Origin: CAZCAQ01 sp964563965
GTDB lineage: Bacteria; Patescibacteriota; WWE3; UBA101185; UBA10185
Direction: 5' to 3'
NCBI GenBank assembly: GCA_964563965.1
Contig: CAZLZI010000001.1
Span: 1 to 41,660, forward strand
Length of the DNA stretch: 41,660 bases
In this document: one piece after another, positions 15,493 through 23,788 of the stretch
Position numbering within the stretch: the first letter of the stretch is position 1
Layout: every line of letters starts with the position of its first letter
Position numbers and translations under genes: made by a program
The notes under the pieces: generated by a model
Told to the model about the DNA's origin: nothing
The model's input: only the letters and a program-made list of their open reading frames with translations
Database searches by the model: none

Positions 15493-15529
15493 TTCCAAAC
15501 CCTTCCACCTAGCGAGCCAAATAAACATT
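15492..15529 (+). repeat. Dispersed ~30-bp intergenic repeat, copy 4
   Basis: GTTCCAAACCCTTCCACC-TAGCGAGCCAAATAAACATT. Its first base is the last base of the Nudix stop codon, as if the repeat abuts the gene exactly. Confidence 0.75.
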
Positions 15530-15552
15530 CTAATCAAAGACGTTACACATCT

Positions 15553-16683
15553 CTAGCTGAACACAAAATCACTAAAATTTCCTGGGTGCACCACCATATA
15601 CTGAGAATTTTTGTATTCTTGCCAGCTTTGTGGAGCACGTCCTATACTTTTCTTCCATTTAAACTCATATCCATAAAGTTTTGTATCTCTGTCTTCTACT
15701 AGGTCAACCTCACTACTATCGTAAGTTCTCCAAAAATACTGCTTTGCATAAATTTTGTTGTATTCTCGATATTTCATTCTTTCAACCATTAGAAAGTTTT
15801 CCCAAAGTTGACCAACATCAGTTCTAAGACTAACGGGGTTAAAGTTGTCAATAATTGTGTTTCTGATACCTAAATCGAAAAAAAAGATTTTTTTGTTTTT
15901 ACTTACTTCTCTGCGTTTATTTGTTGAGTACGTTGATAATCGAAAAACTACAAAGGATTTTTCTAATAAATTAATATACCTTTCCACGGTTTTGTAATCT
16001 AATCCTAGTTGAGAACCAAGTTCCGAATACGAAACTTCTGAGCCAATCTGAAGTGCTATTAACTGCAAAAGTTTTCCTAAAACTTCTGGATTTCTTATGT
16101 CTTGAAATTCCAAAATATCCTTATATAAATAGCTCGTAGATAATTCTCGCAGCAGACGTATTTTATCTTCCGCGGCTACAGTTTTTACAACTTCAGGATA
16201 AAATCCAAAAATTAAATTACTTTCATAGCCTTTTAATAAAGCACTTTGATCCTCATAAATTTCCTGTAAGGACAATGGAAACATGTAATATGTGAATTTT
16301 CTACCTGTTAAAGGCTCGCTAGTAAAATCGAGTAAATTTATGCTGGATGAGCCGGTGGCAACTATCTGCTTTTTATCTTTGTAGTTATCCACTAACAATT
16401 TTATTACAAGCCCTATAGAAACCAAACGTTGCGCCTCGTCTATTAGTATTATGTCTGTGTTAGCAAACAGTCGGTCTAGATCTTCAAAGTTAACATTTGT
16501 AAGGCTGTCCAAATCTCCTGCATTATCCAAGTTTAGGTACTTAATGGTATATTTATTTGCCAAATTGGCCTGGACTTCTTGAATTAAGGTAGTCTTACCT
16601 ACCTGCCTAGCACCTACCAAAATAATGGCTTTTCCTTTAAAAAAGTCTTGTTGTATGGGTTGTTTAAGCTTTCTTGTTAACAT
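15553..16683 (-). CDS. AAA_14 / DUF4143 ATPase
   Basis: A 376-residue ATPase: Walker A GARQVGKTT (24-32), Walker B DIILIDEAQ (77-85), and sensor region VATGSSSINLL. A winged-helix-like linker (LDYKTVERYINLLEKSFVVFRL) leads to a C-terminal DUF4143 domain with the restriction-like pattern SSEVDLVEDRDTKLYGYEFKW. The family is widespread in accessory regions of reduced genomes and archaea, but no firm function is known. Its own leaderless promoter sits at 16690. It is convergent with Nudix, with copy 4 between. Confidence 0.88.
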   Translation of the reverse strand: MLTRKLKQPIQQDFFKGKAIILVGARQVGKTTLIQEVQANLANKYTIKYLNLDNAGDLDSLTNVNFEDLDRLFANTDIILIDEAQRLVSIGLVIKLLVDNYKDKKQIVATGSSSINLLDFTSEPLTGRKFTYYMFPLSLQEIYEDQSALLKGYESNLIFGFYPEVVKTVAAEDKIRLLRELSTSYLYKDILEFQDIRNPEVLGKLLQLIALQIGSEVSYSELGSQLGLDYKTVERYINLLEKSFVVFRLSTYSTNKRREVSKNKKIFFFDLGIRNTIIDNFNPVSLRTDVGQLWENFLMVERMKYREYNKIYAKQYFWRTYDSSEVDLVEDRDTKLYGYEFKWKKSIGRAPQSWQEYKNSQYMVVHPGNFSDFVFS

Positions 16684-16689
16684 ACAGGT

Positions 16690-16695
16690 ATCATA
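16690..16695 (-). promoter_or_regulatory. -10 box for AAA/DUF4143 ATPase
   Basis: TATGAT on the minus strand, six bases from ATG at 16683. Confidence 0.5.
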
Positions 16696-16747
16696 TACTA
16701 CAAATACGCGTAATTCAAGGATTATCTATCTGGACTCTGATTTAAGC

Positions 16748-16777
16748 GTTCCAAACTCATCCAATTGCGAGAGCCAA
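16748..16777 (+). repeat. Dispersed ~30-bp intergenic repeat, copy 5
   Basis: GTTCCAAACTCATCCAATT-GCGAGAGCCAA. It ends on the base next to the GNAT stop codon. It is the most divergent copy in the second half. Confidence 0.7.
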
Positions 16778-17266
16778 TTATTCTAGATGCTTTTCCATTA
16801 TCAATGTATGTTCACCTGCTTTTCTTACAAATTTAAATCCTAGATCTGTATACAGCTTTATAGCTGGGGTTTGGGCTCCCTTCACCCAAAGCTTCATCAC
16901 CTTAATTTTATTGGATTGCTTAACTTCATTGACTAGGAAATTCAATAGCGATTTACCTACTCCTAAACTTCTAAAGTTTTTACTAACATATGCCCCATGA
17001 ACTACAGCAACATAAGCAGGCTGGCTTTCCTCACCAAATGTTAAATTCATTACTCCAACAATTTCGTGCTCAATCTGAGCAAACGCAAAGAGGGAATTTT
17101 TGCTAGTAAGTTGTTCCTCCCAATACTTATCAGGGTATTTAGACACTTCTTCAAACTTTGAGTTAAAAGCTTGTGGTTCATCTTGTAACGACTCAAGTCT
17201 TATTTTCCTATATTTTTGCCAATCAGCTGGTATTAGTTGAATAATAGTGATGTGATTTTTTATCAT
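16778..17266 (-). CDS. GNAT family N-acetyltransferase
   Basis: A 162-residue GNAT-fold protein. The acetyl-CoA-binding motif A is AYVSKNFRSLGVGKSLLNFLV (R-x-x-G-x-G), followed by motif B AIKLYTDLGFKFVRK, the typical N/Y-x-x-x-G-F ending. It resembles RimI/phosphinothricin-type acetyltransferases; the substrate cannot be told. TGTAAT six bases before the ATG suggests its own promoter. Confidence 0.88.
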   Translation of the reverse strand: MIKNHITIIQLIPADWQKYRKIRLESLQDEPQAFNSKFEEVSKYPDKYWEEQLTSKNSLFAFAQIEHEIVGVMNLTFGEESQPAYVAVVHGAYVSKNFRSLGVGKSLLNFLVNEVKQSNKIKVMKLWVKGAQTPAIKLYTDLGFKFVRKAGEHTLIMEKHLE

Positions 17267-17272
17267 TGACTA

Positions 17273-17278
17273 ATTACA
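17273..17278 (-). promoter_or_regulatory. -10 box for GNAT gene
   Basis: TGTAAT on the minus strand, six bases from ATG at 17266. Confidence 0.45.
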
Positions 17279-17298
17279 AAGCAAAACACCTTCTAACA

Positions 17299-18600
17299 TC
17301 ATTGCTCTTTTGCTACAGCGCTTAAAGTATTCAAAACTAACTCAGGTACATATAAAAACTGTGTCTTTTTGTAACCGTTTCTAATTAACGCATCTTTAAC
17401 ATTCTTTGATAACACTACTGGAATATAATCATCTATTTTTCTCGAAAGTGTCTGCTGTTCAGTTTGATCTTCAAAGATATCGTACCCTATGGTTAAGATT
17501 CCCTTCACTTTAGGATTATACTTATAACCCAGTGAAGCAAGCCTTTCATAAAATCTCTCTTTGTATTCTTTTATTCCATCTTTAGTCGCTCTAAAGACTA
17601 TCTTTCGTCCTTGCCCTATTTCAATAATCTTGTTAATTACTATGTCTGATGGATCTAGCAGAGTTACATTTTCGTATCTATCACTAATAGACTGAAGGGT
17701 GATAATGTCCTCACTCATTTCTATAACTGTAGTTTCATCTTCAGAATACACAGCACTTTTATGATACCTATCACCTATTATTACTATTCGTTTGGGAGTG
17801 ATTTGTATTTCTTTTTCAGCATTTCTAATATTTGTACAAATAATATCCAGTTTATGCGGGGATAAATCATAATCATTTTCCCCCGGCAAAAATATGGAAT
17901 TATCTTTTACAGGAAAGAAGATGTACTCTCCTGCGCTACCCCCATCGCATCTTTTAAGAACATCCTTGAGATCATCAAAGGATGTTGAAATATCATAATA
18001 GTTCCATATATAAGTATAATTTGGTTTGGCTTGGGAAACTGTTACTGCAGTATTAGGATTGTGATTAAGTACAAACTGCATCCCAATGTAATCACCTTTC
18101 CCAACAAAAACAAGAGAATGCCCTTTCTGCATTTTAAGGTTTAATGATCCTTGTTGAATGTTTTTAAGCAGTGTAGTTTGAGCAAACAAAACTTTTTCAA
18201 GCCAAGTTCTGTTTTCAATTTTATCTATTAAAGATTTTAACCCTACAATTCCAAATGAATAGAAAATGATATTAGGTAGATGATATAAAATATTTTGCTG
18301 ATCTACTGGTTCTCCGATAAGATCCCACAGGTAATTAATACCCAACAGAACTCTAGGTGTTAAATTACTCCACGAAGGAAGCTGTCGAACTAATTGGGCT
18401 ACCATCTCAGGGTAAATTGCAAACAACGCACCTACTAGCAAAGAACAAGGTATTGCAAGCCGCCTTAACCATGTAAGTATAGTTGAACTTTCATCGGGCT
18501 TTTGAAAAGTTAGTAAAGACGAGATCTCATCGGGAGTGATTTCTGTGTTTTTAGTAATCTTTTGGGCTGTAGCAACAAGGGTCTTTTTTACATGATTCAT
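17299..18600 (-). CDS. Two-TM protein with Rossmann/RCK-like cytosolic region
   Basis: A 433-residue protein from ATG 18600. The annotated upstream extension is rejected because a TGTATAAT promoter lies within it. Two hydrophobic stretches (about residues 42-60 and 104-122) are followed by a soluble part. This has two nucleotide-binding-like openings, SLVFVGKGDYIGMQFVL and KRIVIIGDRYHKSAV, which recall the tandem TrkA-N/RCK layout of ion-channel regulators such as Castor/Pollux-type channels. No pore selectivity filter is evident. I do not recognise a family; a ligand-gated channel-like protein is a guess. Confidence 0.55.
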   Translation of the reverse strand: MNHVKKTLVATAQKITKNTEITPDEISSLLTFQKPDESSTILTWLRRLAIPCSLLVGALFAIYPEMVAQLVRQLPSWSNLTPRVLLGINYLWDLIGEPVDQQNILYHLPNIIFYSFGIVGLKSLIDKIENRTWLEKVLFAQTTLLKNIQQGSLNLKMQKGHSLVFVGKGDYIGMQFVLNHNPNTAVTVSQAKPNYTYIWNYYDISTSFDDLKDVLKRCDGGSAGEYIFFPVKDNSIFLPGENDYDLSPHKLDIICTNIRNAEKEIQITPKRIVIIGDRYHKSAVYSEDETTVIEMSEDIITLQSISDRYENVTLLDPSDIVINKIIEIGQGRKIVFRATKDGIKEYKERFYERLASLGYKYNPKVKGILTIGYDIFEDQTEQQTLSRKIDDYIPVVLSKNVKDALIRNGYKKTQFLYVPELVLNTLSAVAKEQ

Positions 18601-18610
18601 ATTTAGGTAG

Positions 18611-18618
18611 ATTATACA
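18611..18618 (-). promoter_or_regulatory. -10 box for the two-TM/Rossmann gene
   Basis: TG-TATAAT on the minus strand, ten bases from ATG 18600. It predicts a leader of about four bases. Confidence 0.45.
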
Positions 18619-18743
18619 GTAGCGTAAACTGCACACATAATTTAGAGGCATTTAGGTGCCCACTTCCTAGGTCGTTCATTTATTCCCTCTTAGGAAAAGC
18701 AGCTAAGGGGAGAAACGGTGAAGTTGGTATGGACTTCTAAATG

Positions 18744-19190
18744 TTAGAATATATTTAAAAGAAGTTTCTTAAAATTGATAAAGAACTGAGAAAACATATT
18801 ATTATCAACAATAGGTTGGGTTAATATCTCCACACTGTATAACCTTGTTTGGCTACCAAACTCATCCCCTGTTGAATTAACTAAGCCTTTAATTCTCATT
18901 CCCGTCTTTAAAACAAGAGGTTCGGTATCGTAATAGCTTACCCCATCACTCTCAATATATGATTTGTATCCTGCATCGCATTCAATAGTATCAAAATCTA
19001 CATCCTCATAGGTGTAAATGCTTGTAACTTGTAGGCTAATCTTTTTCACTCCGACTTTGTTGTTAATGGCTACTATTTCACCTTCAATACCACATACTGG
19101 GGCGGGAGGCATTGGCGATGCAAAGGTACTTTTTGCAATGGTCAGAAACATGCATAGGAAAGCAAGTGTACTTATGAGTTTACTTAGCAT
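18744..19190 (-). CDS. Small secreted protein, unknown
   Basis: 148 residues from ATG 19190 with a signal peptide (MLSKLISTLAFLCMFLTIAK; likely cleavage after TFA). The mature part begins PMPPAPVCGIEGEIVAINN and is beta-rich with alternating hydrophobics, possibly an OB-like barrel (GIEGEIVAI...GMRIKGLV). Two cysteines could form a disulfide. I recognise no family. Confidence 0.55.
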   Translation of the reverse strand: MLSKLISTLAFLCMFLTIAKSTFASPMPPAPVCGIEGEIVAINNKVGVKKISLQVTSIYTYEDVDFDTIECDAGYKSYIESDGVSYYDTEPLVLKTGMRIKGLVNSTGDEFGSQTRLYSVEILTQPIVDNNMFSQFFINFKKLLLNIF

Positions 19191-19200
19191 ACTTAATGAA

Positions 19201-19209
19201 AGTGTATCA
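19201..19209 (-). promoter_or_regulatory. Extended -10 for small secreted protein
   Basis: TGA-TACACT on the minus strand, ten bases from ATG 19190. It supports that start over an in-frame codon 17 residues upstream. Confidence 0.4.
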
Positions 19210-19361
19210 TTTGGGAGCAAACGTAACCATTGGAATTTCATTATAAGTAGGCACTACTGCAATCAAAAATATCTTAGTTAAGGTGTGCTAAATCTTGTAA
19301 ACTGTGCCGCCTGATACTGACACCACTTGTTATTGAAGAAGTTTTAACCTCCGATCTCAAA

Positions 19362-19370
19362 TGATACACT
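19362..19370 (+). promoter_or_regulatory. Extended -10 for HIT gene
   Basis: TGA-TACACT, six bases, ATG at 19377. Confidence 0.5.
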
Positions 19371-19376
19371 GATCTC

Positions 19377-19802
19377 ATGAGTCTAGATGAGTTTGACCAC
19401 CTACTGGTTAAAGATTACGTGAGCTGGAAAGTACAACTTTATAGTAACCAAGCATATCTAGGTAGGTGTGTAATTGTATACAAAGGGAATAAACAGGATT
19501 TAGCAGATACAACCCAACAGGAATTCTTAGAACTACATAAAGTTATTAATGACCTCAAGTCAGCTCTAGTCAAAGCGTTTTCACCTATAATGTTTAATTA
19601 CATCTGCAACGGCAATCAGGAACCTGTTCTACATGTACATCTATTCCCAAGGTATGCTCATCCGGTGATTTTTAATAATGTCGTATTTACTGACATGAAT
19701 TGGGAAAAGAATCCATATCCATATGATAGTGATTTTATAATTACTAACGAGCTTAAAAGCTTAATTATTAAAAATATAAAAGAAAAGCTACAGGTATTTT
19801 GA
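19377..19802 (+). CDS. HIT-superfamily hydrolase/transferase
   Basis: A 141-residue histidine-triad protein. The signature is VLHVHLFPRY (84-93): His86 aligns with the nucleophilic middle His and His88 with the third, while the first His position is Val84. The PR after the triad is typical of the Fhit/HinT branch. Such enzymes cleave nucleotidyl phosphoramidates or dinucleoside polyphosphates. N76 in YICNGN may replace the conserved Asn. Monocistronic, leaderless. Confidence 0.8.
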   Translation: MSLDEFDHLLVKDYVSWKVQLYSNQAYLGRCVIVYKGNKQDLADTTQQEFLELHKVINDLKSALVKAFSPIMFNYICNGNQEPVLHVHLFPRYAHPVIFNNVVFTDMNWEKNPYPYDSDFIITNELKSLIIKNIKEKLQVF

Positions 19803-19884
19803 CCTTGCCCACTCAAAACACAGTTAATTACTAGTAATCAATCACATTAACAACAGAGGTGCTTTTATTTGCTGTATTAAGATA

Positions 19885-19893
19885 TGGTATCAT
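19885..19893 (+). promoter_or_regulatory. Extended -10 for Excalibur membrane protein
   Basis: TGG-TATCAT, six bases, ATG at 19900. Confidence 0.5.
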
Positions 19894-19899
19894 TGTTGT

Positions 19900-20394
19900 A
19901 TGAACGATAAACAAATCGAAGAAAAGGTCGAAAGTACTGAAGGTCCTACAAAATCCCAAAAACTTAGGGGAAACAGAAAGTTTAGGCTGTGGTTAATAGC
20001 AGGTCTTATGGCTGTTGTAGTTGTTCTTTTTGTCTTTTTTGAAAAACTTCGTATCTTTCTTGTTGTAGCATTTGTTGCACTTCTTGCAGCACTTGGGATG
20101 GAATTTTCACAAAACGACTGGGACTTGCAAAAGCTTCTGGAAACAAAATCATTCGAGCAGTCTAAAGTAAGTCGCGACGCAGGAGGTAATATTCTTTTTG
20201 ACAAACTAGGCAACATAACAACCGATAAAACGGCCGGGAAGAAAGCCGATGACTACAACTGTGCTGACTTCTCTACACAGCCAGAAGCGCAGCAGTTCTT
20301 CTTAAAAGTCGGCGGAGTTGGGAATGATGTTAACAGACTCGACGGCAATAAAGATGGAGAAGCGTGTGAAAGTTTACCAAAACGTACTAGGTAG
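19900..20394 (+). CDS. Membrane protein with C-terminal Excalibur domain
   Basis: A 164-residue protein with a charged N-terminus, a hydrophobic hairpin (about 33-69) and a C-terminal Excalibur calcium-binding domain. The domain runs DYNCADFSTQPEAQQFF...DVNRLDGNKDGEACESLP, with the D-x-N-x-D-G-x-x-C-E loop and the two paired Cys. Excalibur domains bind Ca2+ through an EF-like loop and are usually extracellular. Function unknown; likely cell-envelope associated. Confidence 0.8.
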   Translation: MNDKQIEEKVESTEGPTKSQKLRGNRKFRLWLIAGLMAVVVVLFVFFEKLRIFLVVAFVALLAALGMEFSQNDWDLQKLLETKSFEQSKVSRDAGGNILFDKLGNITTDKTAGKKADDYNCADFSTQPEAQQFFLKVGGVGNDVNRLDGNKDGEACESLPKRTR

Positions 20395-20466
20395 TATAAA
20401 AACATATTAGACTAATATGTTAGATGTAATATTTTAATCCACTCCGCAATTAATAAAATTTAAGAG

Positions 20467-20472
20467 TATACT
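20467..20472 (+). promoter_or_regulatory. -10 box for 111-residue membrane protein
   Basis: TATACT, six bases, ATG at 20479. Confidence 0.5.
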
Positions 20473-20478
20473 GTCAGC

Positions 20479-20814
20479 ATGATAACACTAGAATACTTAC
20501 GTGACTTCAGAGTTGGTCCATTTACTATGTTTGATACTACACTTGCCTTTGTCGGTGTACTAATCGTATCCCCTATTTTGACTTGGCTTGTGGCTAAACT
20601 AAATTACAAAGTACCTCTTGTGTCTTGGTTGTGGTTTAGTGTTCCAGTATCTATTATCTTTCATGCTATTTTTCAGCAAGATACACCATTAATTAAAATA
20701 CTAACAGATCCTCATACATTAGCCTTCTATGTTGCTAGCATAGTGATAGTCTTCATGACCTATATGGGTACCATTAATGTAAGTAAATTACCTGATAGTG
20801 AAATAGCAAAATAA
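20479..20814 (+). CDS. Small three-TM membrane protein
   Basis: 111 residues with hydrophobic segments near 18-37, 45-63 and 80-98. No family recognised and no motif. It is convergent with the GH26-like gene, with three bases between the stops. Confidence 0.6.
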   Translation: MITLEYLRDFRVGPFTMFDTTLAFVGVLIVSPILTWLVAKLNYKVPLVSWLWFSVPVSIIFHAIFQQDTPLIKILTDPHTLAFYVASIVIVFMTYMGTINVSKLPDSEIAK

Positions 20815-20817
20815 AGA

Positions 20818-21723
20818 TTATTTAAATATATCTACGAACACATGTGGTTCAATTTCCCACACAGGCGTATCAATATCTACACCCCACACACCTTCAATAT
20901 CAACTGCATTGAAATAGACAAATGCTTTAAGTAACGGATAGTTATCAAAATTCTTCTTAGCAGCAGTTAACCATTGAAATCGATACTCACTGGTACCAGT
21001 TACACCTACCTCACTAATATAAACTGGCTTATTATAGACTTTAACTCTAGTATACTTTTCATTGAAGATTTCATTAAACGATCTTTGATAACCATAGTTC
21101 ATCTTATCCCATTTGTCATAGCTATATACTGTCACACCAATGACGTCAACAAACTCAGCCCCGGGCCAATAATTTTCCAAGCCCTTATCTCCTGCGGGAG
21201 ACCAGATAAACTGGATAGTGTCTCCTGACTGTCTGCATAAATCGACAAAATACCTGTAGCTTTGTATAAAATCTGTGGCATTTTTATTAGCCCAAAAATA
21301 CCTAGAGCTTTTTAGCTCCATCTCATGCCCCCATCTGAGATAAACTGGGGACTTGTGTGAAGAAACGGTTTTGCAAAGTGCAGTGATCTTGGCATCGTAC
21401 TTTCCCTGTAGAATAGTCTTCAAATAATCTTTGTTATTTATGTCTTCGCGAACTGGCCATGGTTCTAAGCTTATAATAGGAGTTCTTCTAGACAAAAAAA
21501 TGGCATCCAAAGCACTTTCTACCTTAGAAGTGTCTACATTCCAATCAAAATACTCATTTTGTAACACAATTTCGGTAGTAGTATAAAAGCTGTTGCTAGG
21601 GTCATAAACACCAAGTTTAATACCCTTGTCCGTGTACACTCGTATATTATTCAATCCAATCATAACTACAGCATAACAAACGACACTCAATAACAATATT
21701 CTTTTTGCAATTTCTTTATTCAT
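20818..21723 (-). CDS. GH26-like glycoside hydrolase, membrane-anchored
   Basis: A 301-residue protein with an uncleaved-looking N-terminal helix (about 9-25) and a TIM-barrel-like domain. YLRWGHEME holds the putative acid/base Glu at the end of strand 4, and PVYISEVG holds the putative nucleophile Glu at strand 7, as in clan GH-A mannanases/glucanases of GH26 type. DVIGVTVYSYD fits strand 6. It is divergent from a GT2 polysaccharide synthase and likely trims or edits its product outside the membrane. TATTAT lies five bases from the ATG. Confidence 0.78.
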   Translation of the reverse strand: MNKEIAKRILLLSVVCYAVVMIGLNNIRVYTDKGIKLGVYDPSNSFYTTTEIVLQNEYFDWNVDTSKVESALDAIFLSRRTPIISLEPWPVREDINNKDYLKTILQGKYDAKITALCKTVSSHKSPVYLRWGHEMELKSSRYFWANKNATDFIQSYRYFVDLCRQSGDTIQFIWSPAGDKGLENYWPGAEFVDVIGVTVYSYDKWDKMNYGYQRSFNEIFNEKYTRVKVYNKPVYISEVGVTGTSEYRFQWLTAAKKNFDNYPLLKAFVYFNAVDIEGVWGVDIDTPVWEIEPHVFVDIFK

Positions 21724-21728
21724 AACCT

Positions 21729-21734
21729 ATAATA
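21729..21734 (-). promoter_or_regulatory. -10 box for GH26-like gene
   Basis: TATTAT on the minus strand, five bases from ATG 21723. The same AT-rich stretch reads TATAAT on the plus strand and could serve the divergent synthase with a leader of about 45 bases. Confidence 0.4.
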
Positions 21735-21785
21735 TATAGTCGAAAGGCACCCTATAGTCTTTTATGGGTACACGAACCTAACTGC

Positions 21786-23696
21786 ATGTTAACAGATATT
21801 TGGTCCAAAAAGGACAAATTCGTTCTAAATACGCTGGTTATACTATGGCTTATCGCATTAAGCATGTTTTTTCATTGGTGGATTCAGTATAAACATGTTG
21901 GGACATCCATGGGATTCTTCTTAACATCACTAGTGCTTTTATGGACTTACGGACTTCCTGCCTATTGCTTCGTATTTATCTTAAAAATGAAGACACCGGA
22001 TAAAGGCATGGAAATTAATCAACAATATAGAATAGCAATGATTGTTACCAAAGCCCCATCAGAACCACTGTCCATCCTACAAAAAACACTTGAGGGGATG
22101 TTAGCACAAGCATATCCACACGACACATGGGTAGCCGATGAAAACCCAACGCTTGAAGCTCTAGATTGGTACAATAAACATGGAGTATTCGTTTCAACTA
22201 GAAAAGATTTTATCGATTATCACAATGATACGTGGCCGCGAAGAAAGAAATGCAAAGAAGGTAATTTAGCTTTTTTTTACGATCATTTTGGTTACAAACA
22301 TTATGACATTGTCGTGCAAATGGATGCAGATCATGTGCCCTATAGCGGATATCTAGAGCATATGATTAGGCCTTTTACGGATCCTAAAGTAGGATATACG
22401 GCAGCACCAAGCATCTGTGATACTAACTATAATACTTCATGGGCATCTCGAGCCAGAGGGCATGCAGAAGCAATATTTCACGGCCCAATACAATGTGGGA
22501 CCAACTCGAACTGGGTACCCATATGTATTGGCTCTCACTATGCTGTTAGAACAGCTGCTTTGAAAGAAATTGGCGGAATAGGTCCGGAGCTAGCGGAAGA
22601 CTACTCAACAACACTTTTAATGAATGCTCATGGATGGAAAGGTGTCTGGTCATTTGACGCTGAAGCACACGGTTTAGGCCCAAATAGTTTTAAAGATCTA
22701 ATCGTACAAGATTTCCAGTGGGCTAAGAGTCTTGCAATACTATCGTGCACATTCTTTCCTAAGTATTTAAAACACCTAAACTTTAGACAAAAGGTACAAT
22801 TTTTATTTACACAAGCTTGGTATCCTGTAAGTGCGTTAATGTGGCTAACATCCATACTTTTAATTCTTGGAGCTCTTATAACTGGGCAACCTCAAGTGAT
22901 AGTATCTTTTGATGAGTTCTTCAAGCAAGCTATACGGCCATTGCTAATAGGCTATCTTATATATTTATATGTGCACAGAAAGAAACATTTAAGACCGAAT
23001 ACTGTACCTCTAATCAGCTGGGAAAGTATGTTCTTTGAACTTGTAAGATGGCCTTGGGTATTTATCGGGTGTTTATCTGCAGTTCACAATACGTTTATAC
23101 AAAAGAAAAGCTTTAACATCAAAGTAACACCTAAAACTAAACCTTCTACTGACATCGTAAGCATAGGAATAATATTGCCTTATTTTTTTGTTATTGCAGT
23201 CTTTCTTGCAGCAATGAATTATGCAGGGTATGTAGACAAAACAGCAGGTTATTATTGGTTTGCTGCCACAATGGCAGGTCTTTATACAGTATTAATTGTG
23301 TTTGTAATCTTGTTACATATTAAAGAATCCGAAAAGAAATTGATCAAACAGACACTACGACATATCCCCCATGTTACAGTAGCAAGTTTGTTTGGGTTAG
23401 CCTTGTTTTTTACAGTTAAGCAAGATGTCGGTGGGATGCATACGCAAATGGCCAGCACTGAGACTAAAAGTATAACATTCTCACAAAAAACTAATACAGC
23501 TTCCTCTAGAACAGAACAGCATGCAGCTAATACCGATAATGCCTTTATGTATACAGTCGTTGAGGGTGATAGTTTGTGGGAAATCGCAGAAAGATTCTAT
23601 GGAGATGGAATTAAATGGAAAGATATAACTACGGTTAGTAATTCTAAAAACATCCGGCCAGGTGATAGACTTACCATTCACGTTAAATCTAATTGA
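21786..23696 (+). CDS. GT2 cellulose-synthase-like glycosyltransferase with C-terminal LysM
   Basis: A 636-residue processive GT2: two N-terminal membrane helices, then a catalytic domain with QMDADHVP (DxD), AEDYSTTLLM (ED base motif) and QDFQW at the position of QxxRW, here with Gln for Arg. Several membrane helices follow (about 350-550), then a Ser/Thr-rich linker and a LysM domain at 588-636 (YTVVEGDSLWEIAERFYGDG...NIRPGDRLTI). LysM binds GlcNAc-containing glycans, so the enzyme may be anchored to peptidoglycan or sense its own polymer. It pairs with the divergent GH26-like enzyme, as synthase and hydrolase do in cellulose loci. The start is the first ATG with good context; no SD seen. 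Confidence 0.85.
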   Translation: MLTDIWSKKDKFVLNTLVILWLIALSMFFHWWIQYKHVGTSMGFFLTSLVLLWTYGLPAYCFVFILKMKTPDKGMEINQQYRIAMIVTKAPSEPLSILQKTLEGMLAQAYPHDTWVADENPTLEALDWYNKHGVFVSTRKDFIDYHNDTWPRRKKCKEGNLAFFYDHFGYKHYDIVVQMDADHVPYSGYLEHMIRPFTDPKVGYTAAPSICDTNYNTSWASRARGHAEAIFHGPIQCGTNSNWVPICIGSHYAVRTAALKEIGGIGPELAEDYSTTLLMNAHGWKGVWSFDAEAHGLGPNSFKDLIVQDFQWAKSLAILSCTFFPKYLKHLNFRQKVQFLFTQAWYPVSALMWLTSILLILGALITGQPQVIVSFDEFFKQAIRPLLIGYLIYLYVHRKKHLRPNTVPLISWESMFFELVRWPWVFIGCLSAVHNTFIQKKSFNIKVTPKTKPSTDIVSIGIILPYFFVIAVFLAAMNYAGYVDKTAGYYWFAATMAGLYTVLIVFVILLHIKESEKKLIKQTLRHIPHVTVASLFGLALFFTVKQDVGGMHTQMASTETKSITFSQKTNTASSRTEQHAANTDNAFMYTVVEGDSLWEIAERFYGDGIKWKDITTVSNSKNIRPGDRLTIHVKSN

Positions 23697-23773
23697 AGCT
23701 TTAATGCCCACCTCTTTTGAACACAAGAATTAAAACACAAGTGTAAAAAATAAACTTATTAAGTAGAAAAACT

Positions 23774-23782
23774 TGATATAAT
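23774..23782 (+). promoter_or_regulatory. Extended consensus -10 for YdeI-like gene
   Basis: TGA-TATAAT, six bases, ATG at 23789. Confidence 0.6.
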
Positions 23783-23788
23783 TATTCA

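Noticed and set aside
12539..16777. Integron attC array
   Set aside because: The repeats lack the paired inverted RYYYAAC/GTTRRRY core sites and folded structure, no integron integrase is present, and cassettes have their own promoters in both orientations.
12539..16777. CRISPR array
   Set aside because: Spacing between copies is 0.5-1.6 kb and filled by genes; no cas genes.
18655..18725. Inverted repeats (TTCCTA/TAGGAA and CCTCTTAG/CTAAGGGG) between genes
   Set aside because: They are imperfect or have large loops, overlap one another and lack a T run on either strand; not strong enough to call a terminator.
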